Shown in pieces: positions 52,022 to 62,849 of a DNA stretch of 64,000 nt. Origin of the DNA: Sepioteuthis lessoniana (taxonomy: Eukaryota; Mollusca; Cephalopoda; Myopsida; Loliginidae). The notes under the pieces were generated by a model. It was not told where the DNA came from and did no database searches. It worked only from the letters and a program-made list of their open reading frames with translations. The position numbers were made by a program, and so were the translations under genes. How positions within the stretch are numbered: the stretch's first letter is position 1; the number at the start of each line of letters is the position of its first letter. The DNA lies in NCBI GenBank assembly GCA_963585895.1, contig OY757939.1, forward strand, positions 53,981,366-54,045,365, read 5' to 3'.

Positions 52022-52538
52022 ATACATATGCAAAAACACGATAGGCAGACTCAAATACACAGGCGACTCCGTTGTTCACGTACGAACGTTTATTAACTTC
52101 TTGACTTCTGAATCCGGTTCTTCGACACGAGGAGAGAGAGAGAGAGACACACAATTCTTAAAAGTCTTTCGTATCATACTATGCTAACAAAACTCAAACG
52201 CTCGGCACATCTCGTGGAGTTTTAGATCTCCTTTCATCTTCGCTGGTCGGGACCCGAAAAACTTGACTGTATACCTCAACGGTCGAAACCCCGACTTCCC
52301 AACACCTTGCTCTTAACTCAACTTCAACTCTCGACATTGCCAAAGTCAACTTCCAACTCGACTGGTCCCCATTCGACAACCAACTGGACTGGTCCCTAGT
52401 AAACTATCAACTCGACTGCCCACAGTAAAAAACCCAACTGACGTGTTTTTCAAAATACCCAAATTCTCAGCACATCGCTTCCGGGTATGACGTCATTGAC
52501 ACTCCAGCCCTATTTTCTATCTGGGATTTATCATGACA
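52022..52538 (-). mobile_element. Possible LTR remnant
   Basis: Minus strand starts TGTCATGATAAATCCCAGAT, is GC-richer than its surroundings, and has a polyadenylation signal in AAGTTAATAAACGTTCG about 70 bp before a likely 3' border near 52022. No TSD or terminal CA was found, and no internal retrotransposon sequence adjoins it. A GA run at 52129-52145 interrupts it. Confidence 0.45.
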
Positions 52539-52704
52539 ATTGTGATTATCATATCCTCTGCGCACGAGCGTAAACTTTACCCAATGTCTGTGCACCTGAA
52601 CTAAGAGCCGAATAGTTCGAAGCCCAACCAAACTGAATGATAAAATATAATTAACGAAAAATGATTAATATAAAAAAATCATTCCGTAATTATATAACAG
52701 TTCT

Positions 52705-52933
52705 ATGTTTTGTTTATTTGCATATCAACCTTCTTGGATAATTCAATGCCAAATCCACCCTTCTACAAGAACAGTAGTGGTATTATTTAGCCCATAGCTG
52801 TGAATATAAGGAGGTTCATACCTTTCCCAATGGTATTTGTCCAAAAGTGAACCTGATAGCGCGACTGGAGTTCGAACTCGCTTACTCCGATTCCGTTATC
52901 CAGCGCTTTAAACATTACGCCACGAGGACAACT
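52705..52933 (-). mobile_element. SINE-B copy, diverged
   Basis: TTTATTTGCATATCAACCTT, CCCATAGCTGTGAATATAAG, GCGCGACTGGAGTTCGAACT, ATTACGCCACGAGGACAACT. Confidence 0.85.
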
Positions 52934-53008
52934 ACATAGAATTTCATTAGAACCGATCACTGAGTCTTTTAATCATTTTATTCTTTAACATGTAATTTGA
53001 TAACTCAG

Positions 53009-53690
53009 TGTACCTATACAGTTGGTTTGGTTTGGTTTGGTTTGGTTTTATGGCATATCAACCTTTGTAGGTTATTTAACGCCAAATCTATTTTTATGTA
53101 AATAATCTCTTCTATTTAAAACAATTCAGTTTAGCATAAGTACACAATTTAATTGTCAAAAACATTTCCATTTCTAACTATTCAAGCAGTTATATCTAAC
53201 AATTCAGTTAAGTGTAAATACAGTTTTAATGTCAAAAAACAGTTCTATTTCAAATAATTCAGTTAAGCATAAGCATGCAGTTTAAATGTAAGTACGGTTT
53301 AATTGTCAAAAACATTTCTATTTCAAGCTATTCAGTTTACTCAAACAATTCATTTTAGCATAAGTATGCTGTTAGCTCTATTTAACCCATTGATAGGGCC
53401 CTATCAGATGCTACCAAGCAATTGAGTTTAGCATAAGTACACAGATTAGTTCTATTTGACCAATAGATAGGGCCCTATCAGATGCAACCACTCCGGGCCA
53501 GAGTGGACCAAGGAGCAATGGAAATGAAGGGGTACTCCGCATTCCCCAAAGCTCCAGCACTGCTGGAACCTCACCATCAGATTGTTTAGTGTCATATCCA
53601 GGACACTCGTTGTGGGGGGTCTTACCCCTCTGCAGAGAAGCAGTCGGTGTATTCTACAGCCCCAGCCGACTGGGCAATGTACCTATACAG
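53009..53690 (-). mobile_element. Rep-C copy, full length with 13-bp TSD
   Basis: TGTACCTATACAG is at 53009-53021 and 53678-53690. Between them is a complete Rep-C with a (TTGGT)n tail, subrepeats, a duplicated TAGGGCCCTATCAGATGC block (53394 and 53469), and the intact head CCCCAGCCGACTGGGCAA. It is a second clean proof of retroposition. Confidence 0.93.
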
Positions 53691-54724
53691 AAAAAAAAAT
53701 TGTTTACAAACCGGATAACCGTAGTATCCCAATATTTAATCATGTAAGTTTTTCAACCATAAAGTGTGGCCCTCCGCGGTTTTGTCAAAAGACCAATTAG
53801 AATTGTATACCTTCACTTTTTCTTGCAAAAAGCAATATAAAAAATGATGAGTGAAGATTTCATTTTTAAGTAGTATACAGGCGGATTGAAAAGTAAGTCC
53901 CTATTTTAAAATACTTATAATTTATTTATTGTAAAAATTATAAGAAATAAATAATAAGAATTTCAAAACAGGGATTTACATTTCAATCATATTAATTAAT
54001 TCTGAAATTCTTTGCTAAGATTCTAAATTTTAGATTTTCTTTTAACCATGCTTATAAATTAACTGCATGCAAGCACATTAGCAAACAGTAAATTTCCGTG
54101 TGATTTTTAAGCATGAAAAGATTCCTTATTCCTCCATTAGACCATTATTTTCCAGGATTATTAAGTAATCTTTGAGCCTTAAACCTAGTGTCTATTATTT
54201 CCAGATCAATGGTACTCAATTCTGTACTAGGCCAACTGAGGTTATTGGATCTTACAAATTAGGCTGATTCTTCAATTGCCTTATTCTCCAACATATATGA
54301 GTAATCGGTGTGGTCATTCAGAATTTTAAAAAAAGATGGTGTACAGGTAGGATAAGCATACTACCCTAACACTTACCAATACATGCTTTTATAAAATGGC
54401 TTTGTCAAAAGACCAATTAAAATTGTATACCTTTAGAACCGGATAGCCCAACGCTTTCTTGCAAAAAGAAATCTAAAAAAAAAAATTATTGAAAGATAAG
54501 TAAAATTTTTCTTTTTTTTTAAAGTTTTATATATTGATTAATACAAAAGTAACTAAAAGGTTCAATTTTAGATTTTATTGTTAGTACTAAAAATTTATTG
54601 AATGTGGTCGTATTAGCAAACAATAAATTTCAATTTGACCTTTAAACATGAAAATGTTTGCCACCATGAACTTGACCACCCTCCTTTTGGACAATTTTTA
54701 AACCTTAATTAACTAGATGTTTAT

Positions 54725-54800
54725 TAAGCACCTCAGGTGATATAATAGTTTGTAAGCTAGATTAGAAGACCATTGTTAGCGAATTCGAATCTCACTGGGT
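54725..54800 (+). mobile_element. tSINE-G head
   Basis: GCACCTCAGGTGATATAATA, GTTTGTAAGCTAGATTAGAA, AGCGAATTCGAATCTCACTG (B-box-like). Similar to copies near 62.6-63.3 kb. Confidence 0.6.
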
Positions 54801-54944
54801 GCTTCACTAGTTGCTACAAGTAAGTTAAACCAAAAGTCTATTCTTTCTAGATCAAAGGCTTCCACATGGTCTTCAGTTTTATTCTGGGTCTATCAAAATT
54901 GTATATACCATATTTATATCCCTGAACAATGATGTCCTTAGAGA

Positions 54945-55197
54945 TAGTGGGGATGCCATTGTGGCGTAGAGGCTAAAGTGCTGGACTGCGATCTTACGTT
55001 AAACGAGTTCGAACTCCAGTCGCGCTATTACGTTCACTTTCGGACTAACACTCTTGAAAAAGGTATGAAACCCCTTATCCCTCCAGCTATGGGTTAAATA
55101 GTATCACTGCTGTTCTTCTAGAAGGATGGCTCTAATATTAGATAGTCCATGAAGGTTGATATCCCATTAAACAGGAAACAAAACGGATGTCCTACGA
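54945..55197 (+). mobile_element. SINE-B copy
   Basis: ATGCCATTGTGGCGTAGAGG, AAACGAGTTCGAACTCCAGT, CTATGGGTTAAATAGTATCA, tail TGAAGGTTGATATCCCATTA and AACAGGAAACAAAAC. Confidence 0.88.
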
Positions 55198-55480
55198 GAT
55201 AGTCTTGTTTCTAAAATTAACAATTTTTAGAATAAATCAAATTAAACAAATAAAGGTCCAAATAAAACAATGTGAAAGAATAGATTCCAACAATAAGGGT
55301 TTTTGTTGGCCAACTGGAAAGAATTCAATATACGACTGGCATTAAAATGCCAATTTATTCCCGCACTTTCATATGTTCCTTCATTCCCGTATAACTTCGC
55401 GCCAATTGTGACGCGGACAGTCCTTTAATTTTAGCAACTTTTTTAATCTTCCCGAAATGGAGGTTGTATTAATATAGTGG
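55198..55480. other. No recognised element
   Basis: AT-rich spacer. Confidence 0.4.
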
Positions 55481-55539
55481 CCTCCCAGTGAAATTTGTCC
55501 CTTTTCCAACTTGAAATAAGCCAAGTGGTTAACAATATG

Positions 55540-55690
55540 AAATTTGCTTTGCTCAGTCTAGTACACAGTTCATAAATTGCTTATGGTAGCTGCTGTTCCA
55601 AAGCGGTCACCCATTTTAGTTTTGAACGAGCTCATTGCTACTTAACTTCTGTGATCTAACAGGAACTTTACTGGATAAGAAGAAAAAACT
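55540..55690 (-). mobile_element. 5S rRNA-derived SINE (SINE-H), copy 1
   Basis: Minus strand reads AGATCACAGAAGTTAAGTAG, then AAAATGGGTGACCGCTTTGG, AACAGCAGCTACCATAAGC and a 3' body ACTGTGTACTAGACTGAGC. The first two parts follow 5S rRNA (GATC.CCGAAGTTAAGCA and GGGTGACCGCCTGGGAA), including the internal promoter region. The body past the 5S part is shared with the next copies, so it is a SINE and not a 5S pseudogene. Confidence 0.7.
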
Positions 55691-55734
55691 CATACCTTTA
55701 TTATAAATCTATATTTAAAAGGAAATTTATTATT

Positions 55735-55935
55735 TACTAAGTTTTCCTTAGTCTGACATACAGACCTCAGATTACGTATGGCACTGACGATTGCTAAGCG
55801 GTCCCCCATCTAATTACCGAACAGACACATTTCTAATTAACTTCAGTGATATTAACTAACCTTTCTGACAAACAGGTCTCAGATTGTTCACAGTACCTTC
55901 TGTCCCGCTTAACTTCGGTGATCTAACTGGAACTC
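55735..55935 (-). mobile_element. 5S-derived SINE-H, two joined copies
   Basis: Minus strand of 55855-55935: AGATCACCGAAGTTAAGCGG with a short body. Minus strand of 55735-55858: ATCACTGAAGTTAATTAGAA, TAGATGGGGGACCGCTTAGC, AATCTGAGGTCTGTATGTCA and GACTAAGGAAAACTTAGTAA. Both carry the 5S-like start. The tails are alike. Confidence 0.7.
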
Positions 55936-56130
55936 TTCGAGATTAAAAGAAAAATGTCATAGCCTCATTGAAAATCCATATTTAAAAAGAAAAAGTGTAT
56001 TGTTTTTATTTGATTTTGATTCGACTCCTAATAGTAACTGCTGTTACCTATCGAAGCATTAATAAAGTTCTGCTTTACTTCTTAGCGGAAACCGGTTTGT
56101 TGTGCGTGACTTGACTGTAAGTCCCGTTGT
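55936..56130. other. No recognised element
   Basis: Short AT-rich spacer. Confidence 0.4.
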
Positions 56131-56134
56131 TAGC

Positions 56135-56796
56135 AATATGGCCGAATGTTTTTTAATGTTTGTTTGGGTTTTGTGGCATATCAACCTTTGTAGGTTATTT
56201 AATACCAAATCCATTTTTATAAAAATAAACAGTTCTATTTCAAAGAATTCAGTTTAGCATAAATACACAGTTTAATTGTCAAAAACATTTCTATTTTAGG
56301 CTTTTCTGTTTAGTCAAACAATTCTAATTCAAACATTTCTGTTCAGTATAAGGATAGTTTTTATTTACACACAGTTAAATGTCAAAACCATTCTATTTCA
56401 AACAGTTCAGTTTAGCGTAAGTACAGTTTCAATGTCAAAAATAGTTTAGCATACAAAAACAGTTCTATTTCGAGCAATTTAGTTTAGCACAAGTACGCAG
56501 TTTAAATATTAAAACAGTTCTATTTCAAGTCATTCAATTTAGCATAAGTACGCAGTTTAGTTCTATTTGACCCATAGATAGGACCCTATCAGGTGTTACT
56601 AATCCAGGCCAGAGGCGAACTGCGAGCAATAGCAATGAAAGGGTACTCCTCATTCCCCAAAGCTCCAGCGTAACTGGAACCTCACCATCAGATTGTTTAG
56701 TATCATATCCAGGACATTCGTTGGGGGTTTACCCCTTTGCGGAGGTGCAGTCGGTGTATTCTACAGCCCCAGCCGACTGGGCAAAATATGGCCGAA
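56135..56796 (-). mobile_element. Rep-C copy with 12-bp TSD
   Basis: AATATGGCCGAA at 56135-56146 and 56785-56796 flanks a full-length Rep-C (TTTGTGGCATATCAACCTTT, subrepeats, TAGGACCCTATCAGGTGTTA, CCCCAGCCGACTGGGCAA). Confidence 0.9.
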
Positions 56797-56797
56797 G

Positions 56798-57028
56798 ATT
56801 TTTGTATACTTAAAATCCTTTCAGATTTCCTCGTTTATGAAATGTTTCATCCGAATCGGAATCTATCCGACAATATCGCACATAAATAAGTATCCTCTTA
56901 TTATTTTGTTATAGAAAGATTAACTTCTATATATGAATATGCAGTAATGCAAAAACAAGTACACTGCTTATGTATATTTATGAAATTTTATTATTTGGTT
57001 AGAGAATTTCATTGCCATAGAGTTTGGT
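56798..57028. other. No recognised element
   Basis: AT-rich spacer. Confidence 0.4.
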
Positions 57029-57029
57029 A

Positions 57030-57356
57030 ATAAATACTAGCAAATGAGGTGCCCGTGGTGTAATGGTTATCGTCGCAGGATATGGACACGGCGACACGAG
57101 TTCAAATTCTGGACCTGACTGATTGCATTTCACATAGCACTAATACCCTTGGGAAAGGTATGAATCCAAATATTCTCCCCTCCAGCTATGGGTAAATAGT
57201 AGGACAGACTAGGTTCTTCAGCCTTGGTGAGGCAACTCGTCTAGGAGAAGGAAAACTCTGAATTCAAACCTGTTAAACTCCGCTTAAAAAATTGACCTTG
57301 TGTCATATCCTGCCCAAGCGGAGGGGTTGGTAAATATGATAAATACTAGCAAATGA
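57030..57356 (+). mobile_element. SINE-A copy with 18-bp TSD
   Basis: ATAAATACTAGCAAATGA at 57030-57047 and 57339-57356 flanks a complete A element (GGTGCCCGTGGTGTAATGGT to GGAGGGGTTGGTAAATATG). It is the cleanest A copy in the window. Confidence 0.95.
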
Positions 57357-57485
57357 TATCGATAATATGCTTTTAATTGTATATGTTCTACAAGAAATGA
57401 AATCTTGGTATCTTTACTTGAGAAGAATATTAAATTTTTATGAAAATAATATTAAGTTTGTACTTATTTATAGGTGATACCTTAT

Positions 57486-57976
57486 TGGGTAGCCCACTCA
57501 GCTGGGGTTGTAGAATGCACCAACTGCATCTCTGCAGAGGGGCAAGACTCACCCTCCAAGGATTGTCCTAGATATGACACTAACAATTTGACGGTCAGGC
57601 TCCAGTAATGCTGGAGGTTTAGGGAATGCGGAGTACCCCTGCCAACGCTCCCAGGTCCAAGCTTGCCCACAGTGTTAGCACCTGAAAGGATCCTATCTAT
57701 GGCTCAAATAGTACTGTTTGACATTTAAACTTAGTGCAAACAAATGACATATGCAAAATTGACTTTTTAGAAATATAACTGTGTTTAAATTAATAATTGT
57801 GTTTAAACAAATGACTGATGTTTAATTGAATTGTTAGTGATACATAGCAATACTTTCAACTATCTAACTTTGTTGACTTACGTTTACCAATCATATATAT
57901 CTAATATATATGTATAAACTGGGTTTAGGATTAAATAACCTACAATGGTTGATATGTCCTAAAACCAAACCAAACC
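57486..57976 (+). mobile_element. Rep-C copy
   Basis: GGTAGCCCACTCAGCTGGGG, CTGCATCTCTGCAGAGGGGC, GGATCCTATCTATGGCTCAA, tail ACCTACAATGGTTGATATGT, ending AAAACCAAACCAAACC. Confidence 0.85.
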
Positions 57977-58550
57977 GTATTAGGTACTTTAGCTGGGTTA
58001 CAGTATAGCACACTTCTGTGATACTTTTTATCAAAGCAGCACACTTAAGAATGCTCTTATTTAGAAAAGGCAATTTCCAATCCAATTTGAAACACCCGTT
58101 TTCAATCATCCGAATTGTCGATTTCACGAAGCTAACAATAAAATGCTACCGACAATCTTTTATATTTTCTCTGACAGTACTAGCCTCATCGAGCAAAGCT
58201 ACCAAAAAAAAACTTTCGACTGATCTGGAACTTAACCAGGAAAAGTACACCAGACAGCCTTTCGGGGAAAGTTTGACATATTTTGATTCCCAATAATTAA
58301 ATTACTGTTCAAATCTGACTCAAGACTAACACTATATATTAATCAAGAACTCAGCTGGTAGAAGAAAGCAGCAGCAGCAGCCTTAGTAAGCACCTTGCCT
58401 GTCTTCGTGTACGTTGAACCAAGGAAATCCTCCTCAGAGACTTTGGATACATTTGTGTGGCACTCATATATCCGGGTTGAGTTATTTATTTATTGGCCCT
58501 TAATGACCGGTCATAACACACTACAAATTGAGTTTCAGATCATTATTTAC
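57977..58550. other. No recognised element
   Basis: AT-rich, with a short (CAG)n at 58367-58380. A 92-residue frame at 58018-58296 has no features I can assign. Confidence 0.45.
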
Positions 58551-58680
58551 CAAACTTTCTTTAATCTGGCATACAGGACTTCGGTTGCATACGGTACCTA
58601 AATGGTTACTTCATATATGTACTAAGCAAGTTCATTGAGGATTAACTTCAGTGATCTGACTGAAGCAAAGGTTTTCACCT
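58550..58680 (-). mobile_element. 5S-derived SINE-H, diverged copy
   Basis: Minus strand AGATCACTGAAGTTAATCCT and a 3' body AACCGAAGTCCTGTATGCCA, GATTAAAGAAAGTTTGGTAA that matches the body of 55735-55858. The GGGTGACC part is worn. Confidence 0.55.
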
Positions 58681-58714
58681 TGACTTGATCATTGATTCGT
58701 TTGACCTTTTCATT

Positions 58715-59195
58715 ATTACTATTATTATCATTATTATTTCCTGACGAGTTTTTCGCATCAGTGTTACCGAATGGTCTTTCACTGGAGTCTAAGTGACAGC
58801 AAGTCTCCACAGTATTCTGACCGACCTTAGTCTTGGTAGTTTGGATGGTCTTAGCTCGTCCTCCGATTATGAACTCTTCCTCACGAAGCCTTTGGGGATT
58901 TTTCCGTCCCCACCAATTACAATTAGTATCGCCATCATTTTTATGTTCCATAGCTTCTTTTTTTTTTAGTTCTCTAGCAGTGTCCAGTGTCTCTCTTTTC
59001 GTTTTCTTTGATTTTCACTCAGTGGTCCACTGGAACGGCAAAGTCCGCAATTCGGCAGGTTCTCTTTTCTTGTAAACAAACACTGGGTCTGGTTTTCTAA
59101 CTGAGACTAAGTGATCTCTTTGTATCTAAAAAATTGTGTGTCTCATTCTCCAGAAGGAATCCTGGTTTATGCATATATCATTTGATAGTAGGGTC
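58715..59195 (-). mobile_element. LINE-E 3' fragment
   Basis: ATT-rich start (58715-58738), GAGTCTAAGTGACAGCAAGT, CAATTACAATTAGTATCGCC, TGTTCCATAGCTTC and GGTCCACTGGAACGGCAAAG. The minus frame has stops. It is the only LINE-E copy outside 22-34.2 kb, but has the same orientation. Confidence 0.75.
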
Positions 59196-59202
59196 CCTTG
59201 GT

Positions 59203-59475
59203 CATATTTACCCAACCCCTCCGCTCGGGTAGGATATGACACAAGGTCAGTTTTTTAAGCGGAGTTTAACAGGTTTGAATTCAGAGTTTTCCTTCTCCTA
59301 GACTACTTGCCTCACCAAGGCTGAAGAACCTAGTCTGCCCTACTATTTACCCATAGCTGGAGGGAGAATAATTGGATTCATACCTTTCCCAAGGGTATTA
59401 GTGCTATGTGAAATGAACTCGTGTCGCCGTGTCCAATTCCTGCGACGATAACCATTACACCACGACGATAACTAT
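59203..59475 (-). mobile_element. SINE-A copy with head duplication
   Basis: CATATTTACCCAACCCCTCC to ACGATAACCATTACACCACG, then ACGATAACTATTACACCAT: the last 17-18 bp of the head are repeated. The B-box is partly deleted (AAATGAACTCGTGTCG). Confidence 0.88.
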
Positions 59476-60160
59476 TACACCATCTTTTCATTTTACTATC
59501 TTTTCACATCAACCTTTAAAAAAAGAATTTTTGTACAGAAAATATCTCTTAAGTAATTCATCCAATAGTTACCAAAAATATTAAATTCTTTTTCTTACCA
59601 TTTTTTCTGAAATCATCCAATTTAATCTTAAAATTTGTTTACACTTTAAATATACGCCTTAATACATTTAGCGCCGGAGGGTGTCGTCAGTGATGTTTTG
59701 CTTGGTTCCTTGAAGAGTTTCGGGTCTTCTAACATCATACTCCCCTCCCCCTGCAGACCCTATCAGAGATGATCAGTCTCTGATACACTATACCGTTCAC
59801 GCAACATAGAGAAAAAAAAAAACCGAAATTGAATTGGCTTTTAATTTATTTGGACGATTATTGACCACTCATCCGCACATCTAATTGGTTGTTGCAAACA
59901 ACCAATCAAATACGCGGATTTGTTTATTTAAGTGGTCTTCGAGGACACTAGCACTTTTTTAACGTATGGATTTTTCGAAATTATTCATTTGCTCAGCTTT
60001 TGTCATCCTGTCCAGTACTCAGCTCTCGCCGGACTAGGGTGTCTGGTTTTTGTGAGATTTTGGTGTGTGTGTGTGTGTGTGTGTTTGTTTTTTTTTCTAT
60101 CTTTGATCTGATTAGGTAATTTTTTTCAAAAATATATTACTCTATTTGCAAAAATTCCAA
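59476..60160. other. Unclassified region with CCAAT palindrome
   Basis: Single-copy in this window. It contains the hairpin TATCAGAGATGATCAGTCTCTGATA-like pair near 59761-59786, the inverted CCAAT at 59884-59906, a TTTATTTAAG 20 bp after it, and (GT)n at 60061-60085. It is the best candidate in the window for non-repeat regulatory DNA, but no exon is visible nearby. Confidence 0.4.
59884..59906. promoter_or_regulatory. Inverted CCAAT pair
   Basis: ATTGGTTGTT-GCA-AACAACCAAT is a perfect 10-bp inverted repeat with a 3-bp spacer and holds two opposed CCAAT boxes. A TTATTTAAG sequence lies about 20 bp downstream. Regulatory meaning is inference. Confidence 0.4.
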
Positions 60161-60275
60161 TGGTTTGGTTTGGTTTGGTTTTGTTTGATTTGGTTTGGTT
60201 TGGTTTGATTTGGTTTGGTTTGGTTTATTTTCTAAGCGGCTTATCAATTCCTTATGGGTTATGTAATAGTGGAAT
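60160..60275 (-). mobile_element. Expanded (TTTGG)n tail of a SINE-B/Rep-C type element
   Basis: About 14 GGTTT units (60163-60229) lead into TTATTTTCTAAGCGGCTTATCA, a worn copy of the shared tail module. This shows that the 3' simple tail can expand into a microsatellite. Confidence 0.7.
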
Positions 60276-60461
60276 TTGAATCATTTCTAAATGTTTGATT
60301 GTAATCATAATTATATTTTTGATATAATTCATTGCATTTCTTTAATGACATTTTTATATTTATCTTTAATCATTTGTCTATAATTATTCGTTTGCACACA
60401 GTTATGGTATCAAGTATTCTTAACATAAAACAGATAGGAATACTTGAAACTGTGTGCAGCC

Positions 60462-61096
60462 CAATTAGCTGGGGCTGTAGAATATGCCGACTGCATCTCT
60501 GCAGAAGAGAAATAGACTCCCCCTTAATCCTATTTACCAACCCATCCGCTCGGGCAGGATTTGACACAAGGTTAATTTTTAAGCGGAGTTTATTAGGTTT
60601 GAATTCAGAGTTTTCCTTCTCCTAGACTAGTTGCCTCACCAAGGCTGAAGAACCTAGTCTGCCCTACTATTTACCCATAGCTGGAGGGAGAATAATTGGA
60701 TTCATACCTTTCCCCAGGGTATTAGTGCTATGTGAAATGCAATCAGTCTTGTCCAGGATTTGAACTCGTGTCGCCGTGTCCAATTCCTACGACGATAACA
60801 ATTACACCACAGGCACCTCCATAGAGAAAGACCCTCCCCCTTAATGAGAGTTAGAGAAATGCAGAATACTCCTTTATTGTTATTGCTCATAGGTTCACTC
60901 TGACCTGGAGGGGTTGTACCTGTTAGGGTCCCATCTATGGGTAAAATACAACTGTTTAACCATTGACTATACTTGAAACCATTTAACTATGAGCAAACAA
61001 ATGAGCTCTGGCTTGTTTAAAAATTTACCAACAAACTATTCACTAAAATATCAGGCATAAACAGGATTTGGCATTAAATAACTATCAAGGGTTGAT
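60462..61096 (+). mobile_element. Rep-C copy split by SINE-A
   Basis: Head AGCCCAATTAGCTGGGGCTG and CTGCATCTCTGCAGAAGAGA to 60530, then after SINE-A resumes at 60826 (AGACCCTCCCCCTTAATGAG) and ends GGGTTGATATACCATTAAAA. Confidence 0.85.
60531..60835 (-). mobile_element. SINE-A copy inside Rep-C
   Basis: CCTATTTACCAACCCATCCG to ATTACACCACAGGCACCTCC, with CCCCCTTAAT on both sides (60522-60531 and 60834-60843). Confidence 0.9.
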
Positions 61097-61111
61097 ATAC
61101 CATTAAAACAA

Positions 61112-61218
61112 ATAAGGGTATTTGCGCTTTGTGAAATGCAAACAACCTGGTCGAGGATTTGAACTCAGGTCACCTACTTCATTTGCTATGACGATAACTG
61201 TTACACTAGGAGTGCCTC
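61112..61218 (-). mobile_element. SINE-A head only
   Basis: Minus strand GGAGGCACTCCTAGTGTAAC, GTCATAGCAAATGAAGTAGG, GAGTTCAAATCCTCGACC to AATACCCTT. The tail is absent. It starts exactly after the Rep-C tail. Confidence 0.75.
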
Positions 61219-61397
61219 CTTATCCCATTTCTACATCGCTATAACATAAAATGTAATTTTATAGTTGATTTTATCATTTTTATTAAAATATACATGCAAT
61301 TGTCAAAAAAGAATCTGTTACATTTTACACTTGAAGCTTTTTTTAAACCAGGAGCTCAGGGTGAACAGTCTACAGGTGTGAAAGGTTCAAAGGTTAA

Positions 61398-62287
61398 TTA
61401 CAGGGATCATTAAATAAGTTTCCAGACTCGTTTCGTGTGGGCACTTTTATTGATAGTACACACATAAAACTCTAGTCTCCTTCGAAGTAATCTCCTCCGG
61501 CTGCAGTGCACTTGTTGTACCGTTCCAATAACTTCTGGAAGGCCCCATGGAAGTCCTCTTGTGTGAGCATGTCAATGACCCTCGTCACAGCCTCTTTCGT
61601 CTCCTCAATTGTCTCATAACGACAGCCTCTGAGCTTAGGGAATAACTAAAAGTCACAGGGAGCAAGGCTGAGGAATTGTCTTGATGCCCATCTAGGTCAA
61701 GTAGTCTGTGACAAGGATGGAGTTGTGGACTGGTGCATTGTCTTGGTGGAAATGCCAGTGACCCGATTTGAAAAGTGCTGGCCTCTTCCGACGGAATCTC
61801 TTCCTGAACTCCCTTAAAACCTCAACATAGTAACCCTAGCCCTAACCCTTTGGCTAATCAACTCTGGTGTATTGAGTTCCTTACTCCTCCCACACCTCTC
61901 ATCATCCCTCATAGACTCCCTGTCTTCCTTGAATCTCTTATGCCACTAAAAAACTGATGCTCAATTCATGCAAGATGGTCGAAAAGCAGTCTGAAGCATT
62001 CCATACATTTCTGTGGCATTTTTCCCAAGTTTAAAACAGAATTTTATTGCATATCGTTCTTCTACGTGTCCTCATTGCATTTTTGAAATTCACCAGCTGT
62101 GACAATCAGGATTTAGTAGGGTGTATTCCAATTGCTGCTGTAGTAGTTCATTTGAACCTGAAATCATAGAAATTGGTCAGTCATCTCATAAGATGTATAG
62201 CAATAACATAGGGAATTCTCTAGAGTCTACGACAATTTTAAATGCCTGTACAAAAAAGTCTGGAAACTTATTGGAGACACCACTTAT
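61398..62287 (-). mobile_element. Mar-1 copy 3: internally deleted mariner
   Basis: Inverted ends AATAAGTTTCCAGACTCG (61412) and GTCTGGAAACTTATTGG (62258), TA at both borders. Minus strand N-terminal part (about 62000-61850) and C-terminal part (61770-61480) carry the same deletion as the other copies, with TAGTAACCCTAGCCCTAACC at the join (61828-61848). Confidence 0.88.
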
Positions 62288-62429
62288 GTCCATTTTTCCG
62301 TTTCTGTCTCTGTCTCTGTCTAAATGAACGGGATGCAACACCTTATCCACAAAATTGTTTTGATAAGGATTGTACTTTAAAAATAGATGCAAAATCAAGA
62401 AGAAATATACTATTAGTTGTGAAGGACTC

Positions 62430-62575
62430 TCGTCGGAACCTGAAATCATAGAAATTAGTCAGTCATCTCATAAAATGTATAGCAATAACATACTGAATTT
62501 TCAAGAGTCTACGACAATTTTAAATGACTGTACCAAAAAAAAAGGCTGGAAACTTATTGAATGCACCATGTAATA
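62430..62575 (-). mobile_element. Mar-1 terminal fragment, duplicated
   Basis: CCTGAAATCATAGAAATTAG to GGCTGGAAACTTATTGAATG repeats the outer ~135 bp of the adjacent copy (62155-62285) in the same orientation, about 275 bp away. Confidence 0.85.
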
Positions 62576-62589
62576 ATCTATGTTATTAA

Positions 62590-62835
62590 AAACTGATCCA
62601 GTGTTGCATCTTTCTTGTAGTGTAGGGGTTGGATAAATACACACTACTAAGTAGTGAGTTCGAACTGCATATTTGTGGCCTTGGAACAAATCTAATCTTG
62701 GCTTAGTTTTAAAGAAGCATCACGATGTAATAGTTGGCAAGCAAATCTTACATACAACTGAATAATGAGTTCGAGACTCACTTATTGCCCCATACTTGTC
62801 ACCTTGAACTAAATCACATCTATGCTAAGTTTTTA
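62590..62835 (+). mobile_element. tSINE-G copies
   Basis: Two tRNA-like heads: TGTAGTGTAGGGGTTGGATA with GTGAGTTCGAACTGCA (62620-62665), and CACGATGTAATAGTTGGCAA with TGAGTTCGAGACTCACTTAT (62722-62790). Each is followed by AACTAAATC/AACAAATCTAATCTTGGCTTAG-type bodies. Confidence 0.65.
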
Positions 62836-62849
62836 AGACTTACAATCAA

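Larger units (their letters stand above)
48405..54935. repeat. Degenerate tandem array of a long AT-rich unit (unit-I)
   Basis: The same ordered markers recur about four times: (1) CCTAATGTC..TTCCAGATCAAAGG (48612, 49640, 54178, 54845), (2) TACTCAATTCT/GTGCTCAATTCT (48755, 49963, 54206), (3) GGATAAGCATAAT..CCCAATATT (48877, 50104, 53715, 54350), (4) AAAGACCAATTAAAATTGTA (49191, 53787, 54410, with a variant at 50206), (5) CTTTAAACATGAAAA (49556, 50419, 54108, 54640). Later SINE-B and Rep-C insertions have spread the units. No frame persists, so I see a diverged satellite or segmental tandem duplication of about 0.9-1.2 kb. Confidence 0.7.
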
